From: an uncultured Oscillospiraceae bacterium
GTDB taxonomy: Bacteria; Bacillota; Clostridia; Oscillospirales; Oscillospiraceae
NCBI GenBank assembly: GCA_934590505.1
Contig: CAKTPC010000003.1
Coordinates: 1 to 43,838, forward strand
Length of the DNA: 43,838 nucleotides
Direction: 5' to 3'
How positions within the stretch are numbered: the stretch's first letter is position 1; each line of letters opens with the position of its first letter. Position numbers and translations under genes: made by a program. A model generated the notes under the pieces. It did not search any database, had not been told where the DNA came from, and was given only the letters and a program-made list of their open reading frames with translations. Shown piece by piece: positions 30,692-38,546 of the stretch.

Positions 30692-31774
30692 ATGACCAAT
30701 AAGAAAAGAGATATTATACTTTCAGTCGTGTTTGCGGCAGTGATCGTTGCGCTGCTTGTCTATATCGATAAGGAGCAGCACTATTCCATGCTTGCCTCCG
30801 TTATCCAGAAGGCGTCCATCTATGCTCTGCTTGCTGTCTCTCTGAACCTGCTCAACGGCTTTACCGGCCTGTTCTCTCTTGGCCAGGCGGGCTTCATGAT
30901 GCTCGGTGCGTATACCTACGCTATCCTCACCATCCCCCTTGAGCAGCATGCAAGCGTTTACCAGTACTTTAACGGCGGCATTGTCAATGTCTGCCTGCCG
31001 CCTTTCGTCGGCGTTATCGCCGCAGGTCTTGTCGCGGTCGTGTTTGCGTGGCTTGTCGGCAAGCCCTGCCTGCGCCTTAAGAGCGACTATCTTGCCATCG
31101 CCACTCTCGGCTTCGCTGAGATCCTTCGTGCCCTTATCCAGTGGGACGTCCTTGGCCCTGTGACCAATGCTTCCAACATTCTCAAGAAGTTCCCGAAGTT
31201 TGACAGCATTCTTACCCCAGTCATTATTTCCGCGTTCTGCATCTTCCTCATCGTGCTGCTCATCAATTCCTCATACGGCCGCGCCTTTAAGGCCATCCGC
31301 GAGGATGAGATCGCGGCCGAGGCGATGGGCATCAACCTTGCCAAGACCAAGATGCAGGCCTTCCTTACCAGCTCTTTCTTCGCCGGTATCGGCGGCGCGC
31401 TGCTCGCGATGTTCCAGGCCAGCGTTCAGGCAAGGTCGTTCACCTCTGCCATGACCTATGAGATACTGCTCATCGTCGTCATCGGCGGCATCGGCTCCGT
31501 CACGGGCTCAATAATCGGCAGCTTCCTTTATATTGCGGCCTCTGAGTGGTGGCTGCGTTTCCTTGATGACTCCCAGACCTACCTCGGCGTGAACATCCCG
31601 TTCATGCGCGGCGGCTTCCGTATGGTCGTTTTCTCCGTCGTCATCATGCTCATCGTTCTGTTCTACCGTCAGGGCATCATGGGCACAAGGGAATTTTCAT
31701 GGCAGGGAATAATCAACTTCTTCAAGCGCATCTTTAAAAAGAACAAGGGAAAGGCGGTACAGGACAATGGCTGA
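30692..31774 (+). CDS. livM: Branched-chain amino-acid ABC transporter permease LivM
   Basis: A 360-aa permease with about nine membrane segments. It shows LLAVSLNLLNGFTGLFSLGQ (about residues 48-67) and the GRAFKAIREDEIAAEAMGIN loop (about 197-216), which contacts the ATPases, and VIGGIGSVTGSIIGS further on, all typical of LivM. It starts 4 bases after livH and overlaps livG by 8 bases. ATG 30692 is preferred over TTG 30671, which would lie within livH. Confidence 0.95.
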   Translation: MTNKKRDIILSVVFAAVIVALLVYIDKEQHYSMLASVIQKASIYALLAVSLNLLNGFTGLFSLGQAGFMMLGAYTYAILTIPLEQHASVYQYFNGGIVNVCLPPFVGVIAAGLVAVVFAWLVGKPCLRLKSDYLAIATLGFAEILRALIQWDVLGPVTNASNILKKFPKFDSILTPVIISAFCIFLIVLLINSSYGRAFKAIREDEIAAEAMGINLAKTKMQAFLTSSFFAGIGGALLAMFQASVQARSFTSAMTYEILLIVVIGGIGSVTGSIIGSFLYIAASEWWLRFLDDSQTYLGVNIPFMRGGFRMVVFSVVIMLIVLFYRQGIMGTREFSWQGIINFFKRIFKKNKGKAVQDNG

Positions 31775-32609
31775 AAACGTTCTGCATATTGAAAATATAA
31801 CCATGCAGTTCGGCGGCGTTGTCGCCGTCAATAACCTGAACCTTGATGTCAACAAGGGTGAGATCATCGCCCTCATCGGCCCGAACGGCGCAGGCAAGAC
31901 CACCGCATTCAACTGCGTCACCGGCGTCTATGAGCCGACCAACGGCAAGATAGACTTCATGGGCGAGACTATTGTCGAGAACTATCCGCAGGGCAAGATG
32001 AAAAAGATTTACGCCGGTGAGAATATGGGCATGTATGATAAGGTCATTTCCCTCACTCCCGATGTGATAACCGGAAAGGGCATTGCCCGTACCTTCCAGA
32101 ACATCCGCCTGTTCTCCAAGCTCAGCGTTTTCGAGAACGTCATCATCGCAAAGCATATGCGCGCAAAGCAGAACTTCTTCTCTGCCGCCCTGCACTTGAA
32201 CGGCGCAGAGGAAAAGCGTATGCGCGAGGAGACTATGGCTCTGCTTGAGGAGCAGGGACTCGATAAGTATAAGGACGATGTCGCCGGCAGCCTGCCCTAC
32301 GGCATCCAGCGCCGCCTTGAGATCGCCCGGGCCCTCGCCACCGAGCCGAAGCTGCTCCTGCTTGATGAGCCTGCCGCCGGCATGAACCCGCAGGAGACTC
32401 TTGAGCTTGCGGACTTCATCGTTGAGATCAGGAAGAAATATGATCTCTCTGTGTTCCTTGTCGAGCACCACATGGATCTTGTCATGAACATCAGTGACAG
32501 GATATATGTTCTCGATTTCGGTAAGCTTATCGCGGAAGGCGTCCCCTCCGAGATACAGAACAATGTCAAAGTCATAGATGCATACCTGGGGGTGAGCGAG
32601 GATGAGTGA
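31767..32609 (+). CDS. livG: Branched-chain amino-acid ABC transporter ATPase LivG
   Basis: A 280-aa ATPase with Walker A GPNGAGKT (about 36-43), signature LPYGIQRRLEIARAL, Walker B LLLLDEP and the H-loop VEHHMD. The LivG-type long insertion between Walker A and signature is present, with the ARTFQNIRLF Q-loop. It overlaps livM and livF by 8 bases each, with the same ATG-in-stop layout at both joins. Confidence 0.96.
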   Translation: MAENVLHIENITMQFGGVVAVNNLNLDVNKGEIIALIGPNGAGKTTAFNCVTGVYEPTNGKIDFMGETIVENYPQGKMKKIYAGENMGMYDKVISLTPDVITGKGIARTFQNIRLFSKLSVFENVIIAKHMRAKQNFFSAALHLNGAEEKRMREETMALLEEQGLDKYKDDVAGSLPYGIQRRLEIARALATEPKLLLLDEPAAGMNPQETLELADFIVEIRKKYDLSVFLVEHHMDLVMNISDRIYVLDFGKLIAEGVPSEIQNNVKVIDAYLGVSEDE

Positions 32610-33312
32610 TGTTATACTCAGCGTAAAGGACCTTAAGGTCAACTACGGCGGCATTGAAGCCGTCAAGGGCATATCCTTTGATGTCCCTAAAGGCGAGATC
32701 GTCACCCTGATCGGCGCAAACGGTGCCGGCAAGTCCACAACGCTCAAGGCTATCGCCGGGCTTGTCAAGCCGAGCGCGGGCACCATTGAGTTTAACGGCA
32801 CAAACATTACCGGCAAGGATCCCTCCGCCATAGTCGCCTCCGGCATCACTCTCGTCCCCGAAGGCCGCCGTGTGTTTGATAATATGTCCGTTCTTGAGAA
32901 TATCAAGATCGGCGCGTACCTGCGCAGCGACAGTCTGGATGACGATATCGAGTGGGTGTATTCGCTCTTCCCGCGCCTCAAGGAGCGCAGTTGGCAGCTG
33001 GCCGGTACGCTCTCCGGCGGCGAGCAGCAGATGCTTGCTGTTGCCCGCGCGCTGATGAGCCATCCGCAGGTCATCATGATGGATGAGCCGTCGCTTGGTC
33101 TTGCTCCGCTGGTCGTCAAGGGCATCTTTGATATCATCAGAGAGATCAATAAAAACGGTACCACCGTTCTTCTCATTGAGCAGAACGCCAACATGGCGCT
33201 CAAGGCCGCGAATGACGCCTACGTGCTTGAGACCGGCAGCATCACCCTGTCCGGTACCGGCGCGGAGCTGCTCGCAAATGAGCAGGTCAGAAAGGCCTAC
33301 CTAGGCAGCTGA
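32602..33312 (+). CDS. livF: Branched-chain amino-acid ABC transporter ATPase LivF
   Basis: A 236-aa ATPase, the partner of LivG. Walker A GANGAGKST (about residues 37-45), GRRVFDNMSVLENI, signature LSGGEQQMLAVARAL and Walker B VIMMDEPSLGLAP are all present. It is the last gene of the liv operon and is followed by a terminator at 33325-33363. Confidence 0.96.
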   Translation: MSDVILSVKDLKVNYGGIEAVKGISFDVPKGEIVTLIGANGAGKSTTLKAIAGLVKPSAGTIEFNGTNITGKDPSAIVASGITLVPEGRRVFDNMSVLENIKIGAYLRSDSLDDDIEWVYSLFPRLKERSWQLAGTLSGGEQQMLAVARALMSHPQVIMMDEPSLGLAPLVVKGIFDIIREINKNGTTVLLIEQNANMALKAANDAYVLETGSITLSGTGAELLANEQVRKAYLGS

Positions 33313-33324
33313 TATAAAGCTTTT

Positions 33325-33363
33325 ATACGGACGGATATCCGCTCTTTGGATATCCGCCCGTAT
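33325..33363 (+). terminator. Terminator of the liv operon
   Basis: ATACGGACGGATATCC (33325-33340) pairs with GGATATCCGCCCGTAT (33348-33363) with a single A-C mismatch and a 7-nt loop, followed by TTACTTT. The T-tract is imperfect. Confidence 0.75.
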
Positions 33364-33391
33364 TTACTTTATCCATTGCCTGTGGTAAAAT
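33363..33391 (+). promoter_or_regulatory. Promoter of the prfA-tsaC/coaE-M18 operon
   Basis: TTTACT (33363-33368) and TAAAAT (33386-33391) are 17 bases apart. A second option, TTGCCT (33376-33381) with TAAAAT (33398-33403), overlaps it. Both lie just after the liv terminator. Confidence 0.6.
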
Positions 33392-33422
33392 AATCTGTAA
33401 AATCCAATTATCGGAGTGACAC

Positions 33423-34493
33423 ATGTTCGATAGTATTAAACAGCTTCAGCGGCAGTATGAGCTGCTCTGTGCCAGAATGGAGGAGCCGTCCACCTACTCT
33501 GACCCGGCAGCATATTCTAAATATGAGCGCGAAGCGCGTGAGCTTCAGCCCATCGTGACCGCGTATACAGAGTATCAGCAGGCTGATTCCAGAATGCAGG
33601 AAGCGCTTGAACTCATGGGCGATAGTGAGATGCGCGAGCTTGCGCAGGAGGAATACGCTCAGGCCAAGGCGGATAAGGAGCGGCTCGAGCAGGAGATAAA
33701 GATACTGCTGCTGCCCAAGGACCCTAACGATGAGAAGAACGTCATAATGGAGATACGCGGCGGCGTCGGCGGGGAAGAGGGCATGCTTTTTGCGGCGGAC
33801 CTGTTCCGTATGTATTCGATGTATGCCGAGTCCAAGGGTTGGAAGATCGACGTTGCCAACGTCAGTGAGACCGAGCTTGGCGGCATAAAGGAGATAAGCT
33901 TTGTCGTCGAGGGGAACGGCGCGTATTCACGGCTCAAGTTTGAGGCCGGCGGGCACCGCGTCCAGCGTGTCCCGGTCACGGAGTCCGGCGGCAGGATACA
34001 CACTTCTGCTGCGACGGTCGCCGTCCTGCCCGAAGTCGAGGAGGTCGACTTCCAGCTTAACCCAAATGACCTCAAGATCGATACATACCGTTCCTCCGGC
34101 GCCGGCGGTCAGCACGTCAATAAAACTGAGAGCGCGATACGTATTACCCACATCCCTACCGGAACTGTCGTCGAGTGTCAGGATGAGCGCAGCCAGTATA
34201 AGAATAAGGATCGCGCCATGCAGATCCTTCGCTCGAAGCTCTATGAGGCGGAGCAGGCGCGGCAGCACGCGGCAGTTGCCAGCGAGCGTCGCAGTCAGAT
34301 CGGGTCAGGTGACCGCAGCGAGCGCATCCGCACCTATAACTTCCCGCAGAACCGCGTGACGGATCACCGTCTCAGTGGGGACAATAAGAATTTCAATATC
34401 CAGAGCATAATAAACGGGAACCTTGACCCGCTTATCGACTGCCTTGTTACCGCCGACCAGGCGGCAAAGCTTCAGGCGCAACCGGAGGCATAG
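33423..34493 (+). CDS. prfA: Peptide chain release factor 1
   Basis: A 356-aa RF1, which reads UAA and UAG and triggers peptide release. The GGQ motif lies at residues 228-230 (SSGAGGQHVNKTESAIRI). The domain 2 region RVPVTESGGRIHTSAATVAV is typical of RF1. CGGAG lies upstream of the ATG. In many Firmicutes prfA is followed by prmC, the methyltransferase for the GGQ glutamine; here it is followed directly by the TsaC-CoaE fusion, with prmC not in the window. Confidence 0.97.
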   Translation: MFDSIKQLQRQYELLCARMEEPSTYSDPAAYSKYEREARELQPIVTAYTEYQQADSRMQEALELMGDSEMRELAQEEYAQAKADKERLEQEIKILLLPKDPNDEKNVIMEIRGGVGGEEGMLFAADLFRMYSMYAESKGWKIDVANVSETELGGIKEISFVVEGNGAYSRLKFEAGGHRVQRVPVTESGGRIHTSAATVAVLPEVEEVDFQLNPNDLKIDTYRSSGAGGQHVNKTESAIRITHIPTGTVVECQDERSQYKNKDRAMQILRSKLYEAEQARQHAAVASERRSQIGSGDRSERIRTYNFPQNRVTDHRLSGDNKNFNIQSIINGNLDPLIDCLVTADQAAKLQAQPEA

Positions 34494-34495
34494 CA

Positions 34496-35704
34496 ATGAA
34501 AACGCAGGTTTTCTCAGGCACTTCAAAAGGTGCCGCAGAAATAATCAAAAGCGGCGGCCTTGTTGCCGTCCCGACGGAGACGGTGTACGGCCTTGCCGGC
34601 AGCGGATTGAACGAGCAGGCAGTGGGCATGATATATGAGGTCAAGGGCCGCCCGGCCATAAAGCCGCTGTCGCTCATGGTCCACGGCAGCGAAGCCATGG
34701 ACGCCCTGTGTCTCGATGTTCCCGAGCAGGCGCGCACACTTGCCGCCCGCTTCTGGCCCGGACCGTTGACCATCGTGCTGAAGGCCAAGCCCGAGATACC
34801 GCCCATCGTTCTGGCAGGCGGCTCGACAGTCGGCTTGCGCTGCCCGGATCATTCGCTTACCCTTGAACTGCTGCGTGACTGCGGCCTTCCGCTTGCCGCG
34901 CCCTCGGCAAATCCTTCTGGTGAAGAAAGCCCCAAAGATGCCGGTAAGGTGCTTGAGTATTTCGACGGGAAGATAGATGCTGTTATCGACGGCGGCAGAT
35001 GCGGCCTTGGCAGGGAATCCACGATAATAGACATGAGCCATACCCCGTATCGCATTCTACGGCAAGGAGCGCTGCCCACTGAGGATATCGCTGATGCACT
35101 TGTCGACGGGATGAAGATAGTCGGCATAACCGGCGGCACAGGCTGCGGGAAAACGACAGCGCTGCAGGAGCTTGAAGCCATGGGCGCGCTCGTGCTCGAC
35201 TGCGATGCGATCTACCATGAGCTGCTGGAGAGCAGCGCGGAGCTTCTCGGTGAAATCGAGAAGCGCTTCCCGGACACGGTACGAGACAGTAAACTCGACC
35301 GTAAAGCGCTCGGCGCTGTCGTGTTCGCAGATGCCGCGGCGCTCAACGATTTGAACGTCATTGCTCATAAGCACGTCAGGTGCGAGGTGCGCCGCAGGCT
35401 GCGGGAGTTTGCCATGGCCGGCGGTACGCTTGCCGCGATAGACGCGATAGAGCTGTTTTCAAGCGGCATGGACCGGCGCTGTTTTAGGACTGTGGCTGTC
35501 CTTTCGGATAAGGAAAACCGCGTAAAGCGTATTATGGCACGTGACGGGATAACGCGGGAATATGCCTTAATGCGTATCAACGCTCAGCACAGTGACGGCT
35601 ATTATGCCGAGGAGTGCGACTACACACTGTACAATAACGCTGACATGGACAGCTTCAGAAATGACTGCCGTCAGCTTTTTAAGGAGATGTTCAGCAATGG
35701 ATGA
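34496..35704 (+). CDS. Fusion of threonylcarbamoyl-AMP synthase (TsaC/YrdC) and dephospho-CoA kinase (CoaE)
   Basis: A 402-aa protein of two enzymes. Residues about 8-190 form a YrdC/TsaC domain that makes threonylcarbamoyl-AMP for tRNA t6A37: AVPTETVYGLA (24-34), KGRPAIKPLSL (50-60), APSANPSG (135-142) and ESTIID. Residues 206-402 form CoaE, the last step of coenzyme A synthesis: P-loop GITGGTGCGKT (210-220), DCDAIYHELL, IDAIELFSSGMD and the lid block RIMARDGITREYALMRINAQ. No stop or frameshift separates them. Met206 at 35111 could start a separate CoaE, but there is only a weak Shine-Dalgarno. CGGAGG precedes the ATG, 2 bases after prfA. The Sua5 C-terminal domain is absent. Confidence 0.9.
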   Translation: MKTQVFSGTSKGAAEIIKSGGLVAVPTETVYGLAGSGLNEQAVGMIYEVKGRPAIKPLSLMVHGSEAMDALCLDVPEQARTLAARFWPGPLTIVLKAKPEIPPIVLAGGSTVGLRCPDHSLTLELLRDCGLPLAAPSANPSGEESPKDAGKVLEYFDGKIDAVIDGGRCGLGRESTIIDMSHTPYRILRQGALPTEDIADALVDGMKIVGITGGTGCGKTTALQELEAMGALVLDCDAIYHELLESSAELLGEIEKRFPDTVRDSKLDRKALGAVVFADAAALNDLNVIAHKHVRCEVRRRLREFAMAGGTLAAIDAIELFSSGMDRRCFRTVAVLSDKENRVKRIMARDGITREYALMRINAQHSDGYYAEECDYTLYNNADMDSFRNDCRQLFKEMFSNG

Positions 35705-37079
35705 GATCAAAAGCAAGCTTTTTTATGAGTCGAAGAACGGCTACGACCTGATAGACGCCGCCGAGCACGTCGCCGTTGAGGATTACTGCCGCGGTTATAT
35801 GGAGTTTTTGAACACTTCCCGCACCGAGCGCGAGGCTGTCGCGAACGCGATCGCCATGGCGAAGGAGAACGGGTTTGTTGAATTCCACCCCGGCATGGAG
35901 CTGCGCCCCGGCACAAAGGTCTATTACTGCAACCGCGGCAAGGCGCTTATCCTCGCCGTTATCGGCAAGCACAGTCTGGCCGACGGCGCGGTAATCGCCG
36001 GTGCGCATGTCGACGCGCCGCGCGTTGATCTCAAGCAGAACCCAATGTATGAGACGGACGAGCTCTGCTATTTCCGCACGCACTACTACGGCGGGATAAA
36101 GAAATACCAGTGGGTCACGATCCCGCTTGAGCTGCACGGTGTCGCTGTGCTCAAGGACGGCACGGTCGTGGATATCTGCATCGGCAGAGAACCGGACGAG
36201 CCGCGTTTTGTTATCACCGATCTGCTGCCGCATCTTGCGCAGGAGCAGGTAAAAAAGACGATGGCCGAGGGCATTACCGGTGAGGGACTCCAGCTGCTCA
36301 TCGGCTCCGTTCCATATGCGGGCGAGGGCAAGGACAGAGTCAAGCTCGCAGTCCTCTCGACGCTCAATGACATGTACGGAATCACTGAGGAGGATTTCCT
36401 CTCGGCGGAGCTTGCCGCGGTCCCGGCTTTCGATGTGTGCGAGATCGGCTTTGACCGTTCGCTCATCGGCGGCTACGGCCATGACGACAGGGTCTGCGCA
36501 TATGCAGAGCTCAAGGCGCTGTTTGACGTGAACGAACCGGAGCGCACCTGTGTGTGCATCCTTGCCGATAAGGAGGAGATAGGCTCCGACGGCGTGACCG
36601 GTATGCAGAGCGCGGCGTTTGACTGCTTCATGGAGGACCTGTGCGCTATTCAGGGCGTTGAGGTGCGCCGCTGTTTTGAGAACAGCTTCTGCCTGTCGGC
36701 GGACGTTACTGCGGCCTTTGATCCGCTGTACCCAGAGGCATACGAGAAGAGCAACGATGCAAAGCTCAACTACGGTATGGGTATCTGCAAGTTCACCGGC
36801 GCGCGCGGCAAGTCCGGGACGAGCGACGCCTCGGCCGAGGTGGTCGCGTATCTGCGCCGTCTGTTTGATAAGGCAGGAGTTATCTGGCAGCTTACCGAGA
36901 TGGGCAAGGTCGATCTTGGCGGCGGCGGAACGATAGCCAAGTACATGGCAAACCGCAATATCGACACCATAGACGCGGGAGTGCCTGTGCTGAGCATGCA
37001 TGCGCCGTTCGAGGTCGTCTCCAAGCTCGACTGCTATATGACCTATAAGGGCGTGCGCGCAGCGTACTGCGACGAATAA
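35697..37079 (+). CDS. M18 family aminopeptidase
   Basis: A 460-aa dinuclear zinc aminopeptidase of the M18 (aspartyl aminopeptidase/Ape1-like) family. Ligand blocks are AGAHVDAPRVDLKQN (His and neighbouring Asp, about residues 102-116), DKEEIGSDGVTG (Glu pair, about 292), GGYGHDDRVCAY (Asp), and the C-terminal VLSMHAPFEVVSK (His). ATG 35697 is preceded by AAGGAGAT and overlaps the end of the TsaC-CoaE gene by 8 bases. It is cytoplasmic and finishes peptide breakdown. A hairpin terminator follows. Confidence 0.94.
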   Translation: MDEIKSKLFYESKNGYDLIDAAEHVAVEDYCRGYMEFLNTSRTEREAVANAIAMAKENGFVEFHPGMELRPGTKVYYCNRGKALILAVIGKHSLADGAVIAGAHVDAPRVDLKQNPMYETDELCYFRTHYYGGIKKYQWVTIPLELHGVAVLKDGTVVDICIGREPDEPRFVITDLLPHLAQEQVKKTMAEGITGEGLQLLIGSVPYAGEGKDRVKLAVLSTLNDMYGITEEDFLSAELAAVPAFDVCEIGFDRSLIGGYGHDDRVCAYAELKALFDVNEPERTCVCILADKEEIGSDGVTGMQSAAFDCFMEDLCAIQGVEVRRCFENSFCLSADVTAAFDPLYPEAYEKSNDAKLNYGMGICKFTGARGKSGTSDASAEVVAYLRRLFDKAGVIWQLTEMGKVDLGGGGTIAKYMANRNIDTIDAGVPVLSMHAPFEVVSKLDCYMTYKGVRAAYCDE

Positions 37080-37101
37080 AGCAACAAGCCATAATGCATA
37101 T

Positions 37102-37143
37102 AAAAGTAGGGTGTGACCGAAAAAACGGCTGCACCCTACTTTT
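37102..37143 (+). terminator. Terminator of the prfA operon
   Basis: AAAAGTAGGGTG (37102-37113) pairs with CACCCTACTTTT (37132-37143), 12 bp perfect, with an inner CCG/CGG pairing in the loop. Confidence 0.85.
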
Positions 37144-37183
37144 AGTTTAGAGTCAAAAAATTGAATACAACTATATGCCAGTT

Positions 37184-37264
37184 TCAATCGGGTTTGTTGA
37201 CCAAAAACTCCGCAACAAGTTTAACAATGCCTTCGTGATTTAAAACTTGAATTTTAGTATCCAT
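37184..37264 (-). CDS. Possible small ORF or truncated gene (26 aa)
   Basis: From ATG 37264 to TGA 37186-37184 the minus strand encodes 26 residues beginning MDTKIQVLNHEGIVKLVAEF. An AGGATA lies 6-12 bases before the start. Reading through the TGA, the same frame continues for 13 codons before the next stop, so this may be the front of a longer gene that has decayed. I do not recognise it. It lies downstream of the tRNA-Pro terminator. Confidence 0.25.
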   Translation of the reverse strand: MDTKIQVLNHEGIVKLVAEFLVNKPD

Positions 37265-37291
37265 AAAACTTATCCTACGGAATGTAGATTA

Positions 37292-37325
37292 AAAGTTCTC
37301 GTTTGTAGAAAGTTCTCGTTTGTAG
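37292..37325. repeat. 17-bp direct repeat, two tandem copies
   Basis: AAAGTTCTCGTTTGTAG occurs at 37292-37308 and again at 37309-37325 without a gap and without mismatch. It lies in the AT-rich stretch, just beyond the tRNA-Pro terminator. Confidence 0.9.
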
Positions 37326-37330
37326 TTTAT

Positions 37331-37376
37331 CATAAAAGAAAAAATCGACAAGCTTCTTTAGAAACTTGTCGATTTT
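37331..37376 (-). terminator. Terminator of tRNA-Pro
   Basis: AAAATCGACAAG (37341-37352) and CTTGTCGATTTT (37365-37376) form a perfect 12-bp stem; on the minus strand a T-rich tract (complement of 37331-37346) follows. One arm begins at the final A of the tRNA CCA end. Confidence 0.85.
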
Positions 37377-37451
37377 GGTCGGAGTGGGGAGATTTGAACT
37401 CCCGGCCTCTTGGTCCCGAACCAAGCGCGCTACCATCTGCGCTACACCCCG
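37376..37451 (-). tRNA. tRNA-Pro (anticodon CGG)
   Basis: A complete 76-nt cloverleaf on the minus strand. The acceptor stem CGGGGTG pairs with CACTCCG (one G-U), the D arm is GTAGCGCAGATGGTAGCGCGC-like, the anticodon arm CTTGG-TTCGGGA-CCAAG has anticodon CGG (codon CCG), and the T arm reads CCGGGAGTTCAAATCTCCC-like. The CCA end is encoded (37378-37376). The C1-G72 pair and A73 agree with tRNA-Pro identity. A full-consensus promoter lies upstream. Confidence 0.96.
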
Positions 37452-37466
37452 TTAGACAGCTTTTAT

Positions 37467-37495
37467 ATTATAGTTTCCAAAGCCCGACTTGTCAA
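37467..37495 (-). promoter_or_regulatory. Consensus sigma-A promoter of tRNA-Pro
   Basis: On the minus strand TTGACA (complement of 37490-37495) and TATAAT (complement of 37467-37472) are exactly 17 bases apart, a perfect match to consensus. Transcription would start about 9 bases before the mature tRNA. Confidence 0.92.
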
Positions 37496-37555
37496 GCCAA
37501 AACTTAGTAATAAGTGAAAGAAATTGGAAATAAACTTATAGCCGGGGGTGAGGCC

Positions 37556-37798
37556 TTGAAACTCAAACCGGCTGTCGTGCTCGTGATATTTGCCGCATTG
37601 ACACTGCTGAAGCTTTTCTGCGGCGCTGACAGCGTAAGCCGTACAAAACCGGCAGGGGAGAGCACAGCGGACTATGTCGCGGCGCTTGGGCGGAGTCTGA
37701 CTTCTTGTGGCGCGGATAAGGAACTGAGGGAAGCCTTCTCACAGCTCATTATCGGAGGGCACACTGACATACAGCAGACATTCAGAGGAAACCCATGA
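37556..37798 (+). CDS. Small membrane or exported protein coupled to an M50 protease
   Basis: An 80-aa protein with TTG start at 37556, chosen because GGGGGTGAG lies just upstream and it gives a natural N-terminus (MKLKPAVVLVIFAALTLLKL); a GTG at 37514 would give 94 residues. Residues 5-22 form one membrane segment or signal anchor, followed by about 55 residues with AALGRSLTSCGADKELREAF. I do not recognise the family. Its stop overlaps the start of the M50 protease gene (ATGA), so they are translationally coupled. By position it could be a partner or regulator of the protease, as SpoIVFA is of SpoIVFB, but no M23 or SpoIVFA similarity is visible. Confidence 0.65.
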   Translation: MKLKPAVVLVIFAALTLLKLFCGADSVSRTKPAGESTADYVAALGRSLTSCGADKELREAFSQLIIGGHTDIQQTFRGNP

Positions 37799-38400
37799 AC
37801 GGCAGACGCGTTACAATAAGCCTTGCGCTGACCCTTGCGGCAGCTTTCATTTATTATATAGTCGACATTGAAACGGCAATAGCAATAGCACTCCCGGTCG
37901 CGGTGCATGAGCTTTCACATATAATCGCGCTGCGCCTTTTCGGACTGAAAGTAAAAAGCGTCAGGGCGGAGCTTACCGGCCTGTGCATTGATTACTGCGG
38001 CTTTGCCGAACCGCTGGCGCATATTGCGGCGGCCTTTGCGGGCCCGGCAGGAGGCTTCATATATGCATACGCCGCGTCGATCATCGCCCGTGAGACATGC
38101 TGCGCATGGATGGAGCTGAGCGCCGGTATAAGTCTGCTGCTGTCGGTATTCAATCTGCTGCCGGTGCTTCCGCTTGACGGAGGCAGAATTTTGCTCGGGC
38201 TTCTGACTATGCTTCTCGGAGCACAGGCGGGGGAGTGGATCACATACAGAATAAGCTTTGCCATAACGGCGGTGCTCCTCGCAGCAGGAGCGGTGCTCGC
38301 GGTCAACAACGGCAGCAAGGCTCCGGCCGCGGCAGCGATATGGCTCATGCTGTCGCAGAAGAATGGCGGAGCAGAACTATTTAAGGAAAAAGAGTGCTGA
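37795..38400 (+). CDS. M50 family intramembrane metalloprotease, SpoIVFB-like
   Basis: A 201-aa membrane metalloprotease. The zinc motif HELSH has His38, Glu39 and His42, and the third ligand is Asp128 in NLLPVLPLDGGRI. About four to six membrane segments are visible (10-35, 76-98, 107-125, 130-145, 152-170). Its LDGGRI form resembles SpoIVFB rather than the HELSHGY/PLDGS protease at 8225-8929. There is no CBS domain, which Bacillus SpoIVFB has at its C-terminus, so it is a minimal version. Whether it processes a sigma factor cannot be told. It is coupled to the small upstream protein and followed by rplS. Confidence 0.85.
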   Translation: MNGRRVTISLALTLAAAFIYYIVDIETAIAIALPVAVHELSHIIALRLFGLKVKSVRAELTGLCIDYCGFAEPLAHIAAAFAGPAGGFIYAYAASIIARETCCAWMELSAGISLLLSVFNLLPVLPLDGGRILLGLLTMLLGAQAGEWITYRISFAITAVLLAAGAVLAVNNGSKAPAAAAIWLMLSQKNGGAELFKEKEC

Positions 38401-38415
38401 ATGAGCAAAAATTGC

Positions 38416-38444
38416 TTGCAATGCGCGGCGGGTTATGTTAAACT
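38416..38444 (+). promoter_or_regulatory. Promoter of rplS
   Basis: TTGCAA (38416-38421) and TAAACT (38439-38444) are 17 bases apart, about 100 bases before the rplS ATG. Confidence 0.6.
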
Positions 38445-38450
38445 GATTTG

Positions 38451-38546
38451 GCTTGTGCGGAATGCCGCACGGCGTATAGAAAGGCGGTCCGCTGCCGAGG
38501 CTATGTCCCTCCGGTAAGAACGTCTATATGAAGGAAGGATCATAAT
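38451..38546 (+). ncRNA. Structured rplS leader, possible L19 autoregulatory leader
   Basis: The 96-nt leader contains a perfect GTGCGG-AATG-CCGCAC hairpin (38455-38470), then a GGCGG/CCGCTGCC region (38493-38500 area) and a possible long pairing of GGCGTATAG with CTATGTCC. Ribosomal protein L19 leaders are known in Firmicutes; whether this one fits that consensus I could not verify. Confidence 0.35.

Larger units (their letters stand above)
37144..37330. other. AT-rich stretch between M18 operon and tRNA-Pro
   Basis: About 190 bases, markedly more AT-rich than all neighbouring genes. It holds only a 26-codon minus-strand frame and a 17-bp tandem repeat. No protein family is recognised. The compositional break next to a tRNA 3' end is compatible with a remnant of integrated foreign DNA. 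Confidence 0.45.

Noticed and set aside
35691..37187. 498-codon open frame on the minus strand opposite the M18 aminopeptidase
   Set aside because: Shadow frame without motifs; the plus-strand gene has complete metal-binding blocks and a ribosome binding site.
37247..37507. 86-codon plus-strand frame over the tRNA region
   Set aside because: It runs antisense through the whole tRNA-Pro gene, its terminator and its promoter, and is not protein-like.
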